Of a stretch of DNA of 5,171 bases, positions 1 through 5,171 are shown in pieces. Position 1 is the first letter of the stretch. Every line of letters begins with the position of its first letter. The notes beneath the pieces are model-generated. The model did not search any database. It saw only the letters and a program-made list of their open reading frames with translations, and had not been told where the DNA came from. Location: the NCBI GenBank assembly GCA_016790385.1, contig JAEUNV010000042.1, positions 1 through 5,171 on the forward strand, in the 5' to 3' direction. Both the position numbers and the translations under genes were made by a program. The stretch is from Zoogloea sp. GTDB lineage: Bacteria; Pseudomonadota; Gammaproteobacteria; Burkholderiales; Rhodocyclaceae.

Positions 1-446
1 AAGTGGCCATCGACACCCTGACCGGCGAATCGAAGGTGCTGCGGGTGGACATCCTCCACGACGTGGGCCGCTCCATCAATCCGGCCCTGGACATCGGCCA
101 GATCGAAGGCGGCTTCATCCAGGGCATGGGCTGGCTCACCACCGAGGAGCTGGTTTATACCGACGACGGCCGCCTCGCCACCCACGCCCCCTCCACCTAC
201 AAGATCCCGGCCGTCTCCGACCTGCCGCGGGATTTCCGGGTGGCCCTGTTCGACAACGACAACGTGGAAGACAGCATCCACCGCTCCAAGGCCGTGGGCG
301 AACCGCCGCTGATGCTGGCCTTCTCGGTGTTCTTCGCCCTGCGTGACGCAGTGGCCGCGGCCCTTGGCCCCGGCGCCCGGCCCCGGCTGGACGCACCGGC
401 CACGCCGGAAGCCATCCTCAAGGCACTCAACGGAGGCACGCTATGA
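1..446 (+). CDS. xdhB: Xanthine dehydrogenase, molybdopterin-binding subunit XdhB, C-terminal part (5' end outside window)
   Basis: This is the last 147 or so codons of the large subunit that carries the molybdenum cofactor and oxidises hypoxanthine to xanthine and xanthine to urate in the cytosol. The reading frame is open from the left edge, so the true start lies upstream; the first whole codon is at 3. Family hallmarks seen are DVGRSINPALD (codons 20-30 of the fragment), the cofactor-binding stretch QIEGGFIQGMGWLTTEEL (33-50), THAPSTYKIP (60-69) and SKAVGEPPLM (95-104). The Glu of GEPP, at 300-302, matches the catalytic active-site glutamate of the xanthine oxidase family. The tail LDAPATPEAIL is the usual C-terminus of bacterial XdhB, so this end is intact. 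The stop overlaps the ATG of a mini-ORF, and xdhC follows 49 bases later. An aldehyde-oxidase-like paralogue is less likely, given the resemblance to XdhB and the adjacent xdhC. Confidence 0.95.
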   Translation, partial: VAIDTLTGESKVLRVDILHDVGRSINPALDIGQIEGGFIQGMGWLTTEELVYTDDGRLATHAPSTYKIPAVSDLPRDFRVALFDNDNVEDSIHRSKAVGEPPLMLAFSVFFALRDAVAAALGPGARPRLDAPATPEAILKALNGGTL

Positions 447-499
447 CCCCCGCCCCCCGATTCACGGCCACGCCAACGCAGCAGGAGGTGTCACCATGA
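443..499 (+). CDS. Possible 18-codon translational-coupling mini-ORF between xdhB and xdhC
   Basis: A short frame, MTPAPRFTATPTQQEVSP, starts with an ATG overlapping the xdhB stop (ATGA, 443-446) and ends with a TGA overlapping the xdhC ATG (ATGA, 496-499). A GGAGG at 432-436 sits 6 bases before its ATG, a good ribosome-site spacing. The peptide is Pro/Thr rich, with no hydrophobic segment or recognisable domain. If translated, its likely role is to hand ribosomes from xdhB to xdhC rather than to make a functional peptide. Equally it may be chance: a 49-base gap with the right frame and a GC-rich sequence can give such an ORF, and xdhC has its own strong ribosome site. Expression is not demonstrated. 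Confidence 0.35.
   Translation: MTPAPRFTATPTQQEVSP
483..490 (+). promoter_or_regulatory. Strong Shine-Dalgarno site fixing the xdhC start
   Basis: AGGAGGTG is nearly a full complement of the 16S rRNA 3' end and lies 7 bases (counted from AGGAGG) before the ATG at 496. It settles the start of xdhC even though the same frame is open upstream to 343. The upstream extension would be Pro/Arg rich and unlike the family, and it overlaps the conserved end of xdhB. Confidence 0.85.
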
Positions 500-1512
500 A
501 CGACTGGCTCCATACCCTGGCCAACTGGCTGGAAGCCGGCCAACCGGCGGTGCTCGTCACCGTTGTGCGGGCCGATGGTTCGACCCCCCGGGAGGCCGGC
601 GCCGCCATGCTGGTGGGCCGCGCCAGCACCGCCGACACCATTGGCGGCGGCCACCTGGAATGGCTGGCCAGCACCACCGCCCGGGAACTGCTGGTGGAAG
701 GCGGCGCGCCGCGCCTGATGCGCTTTGCCCTCGGTGCCTCCCTGGGGCAATGCTGCGGCGGCGTGGTGTGGCTGGCGCTGGAACGCATCGATGTGCGCGA
801 TGCCGCCATCTGGCGTACCCGCGCCGAAGCCGTGGCCGGCGGCGACACCTTGCAGCGCCGGCTGGTGTCGGGAGATGAAGGCAGCCTGTGGTCCCTGGTC
901 GACCAGGACCCGGGCAAGGGCGACCCCGCCCATTTCTGGTCGGATGGCGGACACTGGCAGTTCGAGCAGCAGGTGGCCACCACCCGCTTCCCGGTGGTGC
1001 TCTTCGGCGCCGGGCATGTGGGTGAGGCCATCGTCCGCAGTCTCGCCCCCCTGGGCGCCCAGATCACATGGGTGGATACCCGGGACGACATCTTCCCCGA
1101 GGCCGTCCCCGAAGGGGTGTTCACCGTCACGACCGACATCCCTGCCACCGAGATCTACGACGCACCGGCAGGCAGCTGTTTCCTCGTCCTGACCCACGAC
1201 CACAGCCTGGACTTCAGCCTGTGCGAGGCCATCCTCACCCGCCATGATTTCGCCTACTTCGGCCTCATCGGCTCGGCCACCAAGCGGGCCAGCTTCGAGC
1301 ACCGCCTCATCGCCCGCGGCCTGGAGCCCCAGCGCCTCCTCGACATGACCTGCCCCATCGGCATCCCCGGTATCAACAGCAAGCAGCCGGCGGTCATTGC
1401 CGCCTCGGTTGCCGCCCAACTGCTCCAGGTGCGCGAAGCCCGCCAGGCGGTAGCCCGGGCTGTTCGACCGGTGGCGATCACCCCCTTTCTCCTTTCCGGA
1501 GCCCGCCCGTGA
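496..1512 (+). CDS. xdhC: Xanthine dehydrogenase accessory protein XdhC (molybdenum cofactor chaperone)
   Basis: The product is a 338-residue cytosolic protein. In the characterised Rhodobacter capsulatus system XdhC binds the molybdenum cofactor, supports its terminal sulfuration together with a cysteine desulfurase, and delivers it to XdhB; it is not a subunit of the finished enzyme. Two domains are visible. The N-terminal XdhC/CoxI domain (about 5-95) has VTVVRADGSTPREAGAAMLV (21-40), TIGGGHLEW (48-56) and GQCCGG (84-89), whose cysteines belong to the conserved cofactor-site motif. The C-terminal Rossmann-like domain (about 165-312) has VVLFGAGHVG (167-176), a strand ending in VDTRDD, the LTHDHSLD motif (232-239), FGLIGSATKR (255-264) and CPIGIPGINSKQPAVIAASVAAQLL (286-310 region). 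Length is normal for the family. The gene follows xdhB, as is usual. Its stop overlaps the GTG of the ABC ATPase gene (GTGA), so the two are probably translationally coupled. I see no defect in it. Confidence 0.95.
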   Translation: MNDWLHTLANWLEAGQPAVLVTVVRADGSTPREAGAAMLVGRASTADTIGGGHLEWLASTTARELLVEGGAPRLMRFALGASLGQCCGGVVWLALERIDVRDAAIWRTRAEAVAGGDTLQRRLVSGDEGSLWSLVDQDPGKGDPAHFWSDGGHWQFEQQVATTRFPVVLFGAGHVGEAIVRSLAPLGAQITWVDTRDDIFPEAVPEGVFTVTTDIPATEIYDAPAGSCFLVLTHDHSLDFSLCEAILTRHDFAYFGLIGSATKRASFEHRLIARGLEPQRLLDMTCPIGIPGINSKQPAVIAASVAAQLLQVREARQAVARAVRPVAITPFLLSGARP

Positions 1513-3080
1513 GCACATCTCCTCCCCCCTTCAGCGGCCCGCCCGAGGGAACACCCCGCCTCGAACTCACCGGCATCACCAAACGCTACCCCAGCGTGGT
1601 GGCCAACGATGGCGTTTATCTCAAGGTCGGCCCCGGCGAGATCCACGCCGTGCTCGGCGAGAACGGTGCCGGCAAGAGCACCCTGATGAAGATCATCTAC
1701 GGCGCGGTGCAGGCCGATGCCGGGCAGATCCAGTGGAACGGGCGCGAGGTGGTCATCGCCAACCCCTCCGAGGCCCGTCGGCTCGGCATCGGCATGGTGT
1801 TCCAGCACTTTTCCCTGTTCGAGACCCTGACCGTGGTCGAGAACATCGCCCTGGCCCTGGACGAGCCCTTCGATCTGAAAGGCCTCGCCGCGCGGGTCAA
1901 AGAGGTATCCACCCGCTACGGTCTGCCCCTCGACCCGGACCGGCTGGTGTACAGCCTCTCGGTGGGCGAGCGCCAGCGGGTCGAGATCGTGCGCTGCCTG
2001 CTTCAGGAACCCCAGCTTCTGATCCTCGACGAGCCCACCTCGGTGCTCACCCCCCAGGCGGTGCAGAAGCTCTTTGAAACCCTGCGCCGACTGGCCTCGG
2101 AAGGGGTCAGCATTCTTTACATCAGCCACAAGCTGCACGAGATCCAGAGCCTGTGCCACAGCGCCACGGTGATGCGCGGCGGCAAGGTCACGGGCACCGC
2201 GACCCCCGCGAAAGAAACCCCCGCCAGCCTGGCGCGGATGATGATCGGCCGTGAGCTGCCGGTGTGCGACGTGCCGGCCTTCACCGGCGAAGCCACACCG
2301 GCCCTGACAGTTCGCGGCCTGTCCCACGAACCCGACGACCCCTTCGGCACGCGCCTCAAGGACATCGCCCTCGAAGTTCGGCGTGGCGAGATCCTGGGGA
2401 TTGCCGGCATTTCGGGCAATGGTCAGGCCGAGCTGCTATCGGCCCTGTCGGGAGAAACCACCGGCCCCGCCGATACGGTGATCCTGTCCGGAAAGCCGGT
2501 GGGGCACCTCGATGCCGGCCGTCGCCGCAAGCAGGGCCTGACCTTTGTGCCAGAGGAACGCCTGGGCCGGGGCGCCGTGCCCCCCATGAGCCTGGCCGAG
2601 AACGCCACCCTGTCGGCCCACGGGATGGGTCTGGTAAAGAAGGGCTTTCTGCGCCCCAAGGCGGCGTGGGCGTTTGCCAAGACCTGCATCGAGCGCTTCG
2701 ACGTGCGCTGCGGCGGGCCCGGCGCAGCGGCGCGCAGCCTCTCCGGCGGCAACCTGCAAAAGTTCATCGTCGGCCGGGAGATCATGCAGAAACCCATTGC
2801 CATGGTCGTCGCCCAGCCGACCTGGGGCGTGGACGTGGGGGCCGCGGCCTTCCTGCGCCAGACCCTGATCGACCTGTCCCGCGAGGGGGTGGCCATCCTG
2901 GTCATTTCGGAAGAGCTGGAAGAACTGTTTGAGATCTGCGACCGCATCGCCGTGCTGGCCGAAGGGCGCCTGTCCGAAGCCGTGCCGAAAGCGCAGACCA
3001 ACGCCGAGAAGATCGGTATGCAGATGTCCGGCCTGTTTTCCGCCGCCGACACCCGGGAGCCCGCCCATGCCGCTGCTTGA
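1509..3080 (+). CDS. Double-domain ABC transporter ATPase, nucleoside/purine (BMP-associated) type
   Basis: This 523-residue protein carries two nucleotide-binding domains in tandem and would power import from the cytosolic face of the membrane. Domain 1 (about 15-250) is canonical: Walker A GENGAGKST (50-58), Q-loop VFQH (97-100), signature LSVGERQ (150-156), Walker B LLILDEPT (170-177) and H-loop ISHKLHE (205-211). Domain 2 (about 265-510) keeps a perfect signature, LSGGNLQK (411-418). Its Walker A is GISGNGQAE, with no GK[ST]; its Walker B region reads AMVVAQPTWGVDVG, with AQ where D-E is expected; and ISEELEE stands in the H-loop position. This asymmetry, one working and one degenerate ATP site, is normal for the sugar/nucleoside CUT2-like ATPases (RbsA, YufO/NupO), and the QPTWGVDVGA wording favours the nucleoside/BMP branch. 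The GTG start is supported by GGAG at 1498-1501 with a 7-base spacer and by the GTGA overlap with xdhC. The context of xdh genes suggests a purine base or nucleoside substrate; this is inference, not visible in the ATPase. Confidence 0.93.
   Translation: MSTSPPPFSGPPEGTPRLELTGITKRYPSVVANDGVYLKVGPGEIHAVLGENGAGKSTLMKIIYGAVQADAGQIQWNGREVVIANPSEARRLGIGMVFQHFSLFETLTVVENIALALDEPFDLKGLAARVKEVSTRYGLPLDPDRLVYSLSVGERQRVEIVRCLLQEPQLLILDEPTSVLTPQAVQKLFETLRRLASEGVSILYISHKLHEIQSLCHSATVMRGGKVTGTATPAKETPASLARMMIGRELPVCDVPAFTGEATPALTVRGLSHEPDDPFGTRLKDIALEVRRGEILGIAGISGNGQAELLSALSGETTGPADTVILSGKPVGHLDAGRRRKQGLTFVPEERLGRGAVPPMSLAENATLSAHGMGLVKKGFLRPKAAWAFAKTCIERFDVRCGGPGAAARSLSGGNLQKFIVGREIMQKPIAMVVAQPTWGVDVGAAAFLRQTLIDLSREGVAILVISEELEELFEICDRIAVLAEGRLSEAVPKAQTNAEKIGMQMSGLFSAADTREPAHAAA
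3055..3059 (+). promoter_or_regulatory. Shine-Dalgarno site deciding the first permease start
   Basis: GGGAG lies 7 bases before the ATG at 3067, inside the 3' end of the ATPase gene. It supports this ATG over the in-frame upstream one at 2929. The 46 extra codons from 2929 would be Cys/Pro/Arg rich, unlike a permease N-terminus, and would simply be the alternate frame of the ATPase gene. Confidence 0.75.
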
Positions 3081-4137
3081 ACCCCGCCCCACACCCTCGG
3101 CGCAGATGCGCCTGCTGGCGCCCCTCATCGCCATCGGCCTGACCCTGGCCGTCGGCTCCCTGCTCTTCCTGTCCCTGGGCAAGAACCCGGTCGAGGCCTT
3201 TGGCGTGTTCTTCGTCCAGCCCCTCTCGTCGGGCAACGGCTGGAGCGAGCTGATGGTCAAGGCCGGGCCGCTGATCCTCATCGCCCAGGGTCTGGCCATC
3301 GGCTTTCGGGCGCGCATCTACAACATCGGCGCCGAGGGCCAGCTCATCATGGGCGCCCTGGCCGGGGGCGGCGTGGCCATCGCCTTCGACGGGGTCGATG
3401 CCTGGTGGGTGCTGCCCCTGATGGTCATCGCCGGGGCCATCGGCGGCGCCCTGTGGGGGGCCATCCCGGCCCTGCTGCGCACCCGCTTCAACGCCCAGGA
3501 AACCCTCACCACGCTGATGCTCGCCTACGTGGCCACCTTCGCCCTGTCCTACATGGTGAACGGCCCCTGGCGTGACCCCGAAGGCATGAACTTCCCCCAG
3601 TCCATCATGTTTGGCGACCCGGCCCTGTTCGCCCCCTGGTTCGAGGGCATGCGGGTCAACGCCGCCATCCTGATCGCCGCCGTCGCCTCCGTGGCCTTCT
3701 GGATCTTCACCTCGCGCAGCTTTCTGGCCTACCAGCTCACCGTGGGCGGTCTGGCCCCCGCCGCCGCCCGTTACGCGGGTTTCTCGGCCAACCGCACGGT
3801 GTGGGTGAGCCTGGTGCTGTCGGGCCTCACCGCCGGGCTGGCCGGGGTGGGAGAAGTCGCCGGCCCGGTGGGTCAGCTCAACCTCAACATCTCACCGGGC
3901 TACGGCTTTGCCGCCATCATCGTGGCCTATCTGGGCCGCCTCAACGCCATCGGGATTGTCCTGGCCGGCCTGCTGATGGCCCTGCTTTATCTCGGCGGTG
4001 AAGCCGCCCAGGTGGCGTTGCAGTTGCCGGCGGCCATCACCGGGCTGTTCCAGGGGATGCTGCTGTTCTTCCTGCTGGGGGCCGACGTGTTTGTCGACTA
4101 CCGCCTCAAATCCCGACCCAAACCGGCCTATGCCTGA
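3067..4137 (+). CDS. ABC transporter permease (BPD_transp_2 family), nucleoside/purine type, first subunit
   Basis: This 356-residue inner-membrane protein is one half of the likely heterodimeric translocation pore. Hydrophobic segments by eye lie near residues 17-37, 66-80, 94-107, 113-133, 145-165, 198-215, 245-262, 280-308 and 322-342. The signature IYNIGAEGQLIMGAL (84-98) is the conserved N-I-G-x-E-G-Q motif of BPD_transp_2 permeases. GLAPAAARYAGFS (228-240) fits the cytoplasmic coupling loop that contacts the ATPase, and PGYGFAAIIVAYLGRLNAIGI (277-297 region) is also typical of the nucleoside branch (NupP/YufP-like). The N-terminus is short and polar before the first membrane helix, with no cleavable signal. 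The gene overlaps the ATPase gene by 14 bases, indicating coupled translation. Best guess is a purine base or nucleoside permease, because of the xdh neighbours; the substrate cannot be read from the sequence. Confidence 0.92.
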   Translation: MPLLEPRPTPSAQMRLLAPLIAIGLTLAVGSLLFLSLGKNPVEAFGVFFVQPLSSGNGWSELMVKAGPLILIAQGLAIGFRARIYNIGAEGQLIMGALAGGGVAIAFDGVDAWWVLPLMVIAGAIGGALWGAIPALLRTRFNAQETLTTLMLAYVATFALSYMVNGPWRDPEGMNFPQSIMFGDPALFAPWFEGMRVNAAILIAAVASVAFWIFTSRSFLAYQLTVGGLAPAAARYAGFSANRTVWVSLVLSGLTAGLAGVGEVAGPVGQLNLNISPGYGFAAIIVAYLGRLNAIGIVLAGLLMALLYLGGEAAQVALQLPAAITGLFQGMLLFFLLGADVFVDYRLKSRPKPAYA

Positions 4138-4198
4138 CAACCTCGGCGGAGCAGCGTCCATCGTCCCGATCCGGACGCTGCCCGTTTCGCAGCATTGA
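4130..4198 (+). CDS. Doubtful 22-codon mini-ORF spanning the gap between the permease genes
   Basis: An ATG at 4130 overlaps the last codons of the first permease gene in another frame and opens a 22-residue reading frame (beginning MPDNLGGAAS, ending LPVSQH) that stops at 4198, 22 bases before the second permease start. It covers the whole hairpin at 4151-4181. I see no convincing ribosome site before its ATG, so it would depend on re-initiating ribosomes from the upstream gene. No domain, membrane helix or run of a single regulatory amino acid is visible. It may well be chance. Confidence 0.15.
   Translation: MPDNLGGAASIVPIRTLPVSQH
4151..4181 (+). repeat. Inverted repeat / stem-loop in the inter-permease gap
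   Basis: GCAGCGTCC (4151-4159) and GGACGCTGC (4173-4181) are perfect 9-base complements. Inside the 13-base loop, ATCG (4160-4163) can pair with CGAT (4167-4170), leaving a TCC tip and a two-base CC bulge (4171-4172). The result is about 13 base pairs in one nearly continuous stem, lying in the only non-overlapping gap of the operon. No run of T follows (the next bases are CCGTTTCGC), so it is not a standard intrinsic terminator. It could act as an mRNA stabiliser or RNase barrier, a partial attenuator, or a binding site on DNA or RNA. The pairing is seen directly; the role is inference. Confidence 0.7.
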
Positions 4199-4220
4199 GT
4201 CCGTCCCTCCAGGAGACCTC

Positions 4221-5141
4221 ATGATCGAACACCTGATACCCGTCCTGGCCGGCACCCTGGCCGCCGCCACCCCGCTGATCTTCGCCGGCCTGGGCGAGCT
4301 GGTGGCCGAGCGCACCGGCGTGATCAACCTGGGCGTCGAAGGCATGATGCTGATCGGCGCCGTGGCCGGCTTTGCCGCGGCGGCCCATTCCGACGGCGGC
4401 GCCCTCGCCGGGCTGCCGGCCGGCGCCGTGGCCGGCATGCTGGCGGCGCTGATCTTCGCCGTCCTGTCCCTGTCGATGGCCGCCAATCAGGCCGCCTGCG
4501 GCCTGGCCCTGACCATCTTCGGCATCGGTCTGTCGGCCTTCATCGGCCAGCACTACGTCAGCTACAGCCTGCCCGGCCTGCCGCCCCTCGACATCCCCGG
4601 TCTGGCGGACATCCCGGTGATCGGCCGCATCTTCTTTCACCAGGATGCGGTGACCTACCTGGGCCTCGTCACCTTCGCCGGCGTGTGGTGGGTGCTCAAG
4701 AAGACCCGCCTGGGCCTGGTCCTCAAGGCGGTCGGCGAGGCGCCGGACGCCGCCCACGCCATCGGTTACCCGGTCATCGCCATCCGCTACGGCGCCACCC
4801 TGTTCGGCGGCGCCATGGCCGGCATCGCCGGGGCCTATCTGTCCACGGTGTACACGCCCCTGTGGGTGCAGAACATGGTTGCCGGCCGCGGCTGGATCGC
4901 CATCGCCCTGGTGGTCTTCGCCGCCTGGAACCCCACGCGTCTGCTGCTGGGTGCGTGGCTGTTCGGTGGTGTGACGATCCTGCAATTCCATGCCCAGGGG
5001 CTGGGCATCGCGCTGCCGGTCCAGTTCCTCGCCGCCTTGCCCTATCTGGCGACGGTGGTGGTGCTGGTGCTGATCTCCCGGGACAAGCGGCTGTTGCAGC
5101 TGAATCTGCCGGCTTCGCTGGGGAAACCGTGGATGCCGTGA
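4221..5141 (+). CDS. ABC transporter permease (BPD_transp_2 family), nucleoside/purine type, second subunit
   Basis: This 306-residue inner-membrane protein is the second half of the pore and the partner of the preceding permease. It has the family motif ERTGVINLGVEGMMLIGAV (30-48), homologous to the NIGAEGQ motif of the first permease. It also has the coupling-loop stretch GLVLKAVGEAPDAAHAIGYPV (165-185 region), typical of NupQ/YufQ-like permeases, then AGRGWIAIALVVFAAWNP (221-238). Hydrophobic segments by eye are near 5-25, 36-54, 62-85, 93-108, 145-160, 190-210, 225-250 and 265-285. The C-terminus ends with a short polar tail after VLVLISRDKR. AGGAGA at 4211-4216 provides a ribosome site just before the ATG. 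Unlike its upstream neighbours it does not overlap the preceding gene: an 83-base gap with a hairpin separates them. Its stop overlaps a GTG that opens the next frame. The length, shorter than the first permease, is usual for this pair. Confidence 0.93.
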   Translation: MIEHLIPVLAGTLAAATPLIFAGLGELVAERTGVINLGVEGMMLIGAVAGFAAAAHSDGGALAGLPAGAVAGMLAALIFAVLSLSMAANQAACGLALTIFGIGLSAFIGQHYVSYSLPGLPPLDIPGLADIPVIGRIFFHQDAVTYLGLVTFAGVWWVLKKTRLGLVLKAVGEAPDAAHAIGYPVIAIRYGATLFGGAMAGIAGAYLSTVYTPLWVQNMVAGRGWIAIALVVFAAWNPTRLLLGAWLFGGVTILQFHAQGLGIALPVQFLAALPYLATVVVLVLISRDKRLLQLNLPASLGKPWMP

Positions 5142-5171
5142 AGATGGTGGGGGTCGAGTTCATTCGACCTG
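5138..5171 (+). CDS. Probable 5' end of a further co-transcribed gene, product unknown (cut by window edge)
   Basis: A GTG at 5138 overlaps the second permease's stop as GTGA, the same arrangement as at the xdhC-ATPase junction. It opens a frame (V/M)KMVGVEFIRP that is still open at the right edge; an ATG at 5144 is an alternative start. Only 11 codons are visible, too few to name the product. In related purine operons the next gene could be a guanine or adenosine deaminase, another purine enzyme or the transporter's binding protein, but nothing here decides between them. The short start has no Leu-rich signal-peptide character so far, which slightly disfavours a binding protein. A weak GTGGA upstream of 5144 is the only candidate ribosome site. 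Confidence 0.5.
   Translation, partial: MKMVGVEFIRP
5152..5169 (+). repeat. Short inverted repeat at the right edge
   Basis: GGTCGA (5152-5157) and TCGACC (5164-5169) are perfect 6-base complements around the loop GTTCAT, with a possible G-T pair just outside (5151/5170). It lies just after the second permease gene and within the opening codons of the putative next gene. If no gene follows, it could be the start of a terminator, but any T tract would lie beyond the window. A stem this short is also quite likely to occur by chance. Confidence 0.3.

Noticed and set aside
343..495. An N-terminal extension of xdhC from an ATG at 343.
   Set aside because: The extension is Pro/Arg rich, overlaps the conserved end of xdhB in another frame, and the ATG at 496 has a near-ideal ribosome site and matches the family's N-terminus.
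894..907. A perfect 14-bp palindrome CCTGGTCGACCAGG inside xdhC, a possible regulator site sharing GGTCGA with the right-edge repeat.
   Set aside because: It encodes ordinary xdhC residues, lies mid-gene, and one such palindrome is not surprising by chance in about 5 kb of GC-rich sequence. No second full copy was seen.
427..1518. A long minus-strand open frame opposite xdhC (363 codons), with others opposite the ATPase and permease genes.
   Set aside because: These have Gly/Arg/His-rich low-complexity translations with no motif, and they exist because GC-rich genes rarely contain stops on the opposite strand. The + strand genes have clear family motifs.
2929..3066. A 46-codon N-terminal extension of the first permease.
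   Set aside because: The residues are Cys/Pro/Arg rich, consistent with an out-of-frame reading of the ATPase gene. The ATG at 3067 has GGGAG at proper spacing.
4151..4187. Intrinsic terminator between the permease genes.
   Set aside because: The stem is strong, but only three T bases follow, after CCG, and the second permease must be made with the first. A stabilising or attenuating hairpin fits better.
1..5171. CRISPR arrays, tRNA or rRNA genes, insertion sequences, toxin-antitoxin pairs or phage genes.
   Set aside because: No spaced direct repeats, cloverleaf sequences, transposase motifs or foreign-looking base composition were seen; nearly all bases are accounted for by metabolic and transport genes.

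Overview
The window is a GC-rich, gene-dense segment with every supported gene on the + strand. It reads as the middle of a purine catabolism and uptake operon. In order it holds the 3' end of xdhB (molybdenum subunit of xanthine dehydrogenase), a complete xdhC (its molybdenum-cofactor chaperone), and a complete three-gene membrane module. That module is a double-domain ABC ATPase followed by two BPD_transp_2-type permeases of the nucleoside/BMP-associated ABC family. At the right edge are the first codons of what looks like one more co-transcribed gene. The high G+C, strong G/C bias at third codon positions, the XdhB/XdhC pair and classical AGGAGG ribosome sites fit a proteobacterium. A Rhodocyclales-like betaproteobacterium is my guess, from general impression only.

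Layout: 1-446 xdhB 3' end; 443-499 an 18-codon mini-ORF that overlaps both neighbours by ATGA; 496-1512 xdhC; 1509-3080 ABC ATPase (GTGA overlap with xdhC); 3067-4137 first permease (14-nt overlap with the ATPase gene); 4138-4220 the only real intergenic gap, holding a strong imperfect hairpin and covered by a possible 22-codon mini-ORF; 4221-5141 second permease; 5138-5171 start of a further ORF (GTGA overlap). No stretch over 300 bases lacks a gene. I see no promoter and no U-tract terminator, which fits an internal operon segment.

Working together: the transporter probably imports purine bases or nucleosides. XdhAB oxidises hypoxanthine to xanthine and xanthine to urate in the cytosol. XdhC holds, helps sulfurate and inserts the molybdenum cofactor that XdhB needs. 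The chain of overlapping start and stop codons running from xdhB through xdhC and the ATPase gene to the first permease indicates one translationally coupled unit. The periplasmic binding protein that such a transporter needs, and xdhA, are not in the window.

Nothing here is clearly a new biological system. The most unusual points are the mini-ORF bridging xdhB and xdhC, the hairpin and overlapping mini-ORF between the permease genes, and the direct translational coupling of a cofactor chaperone gene to an ABC transporter gene.
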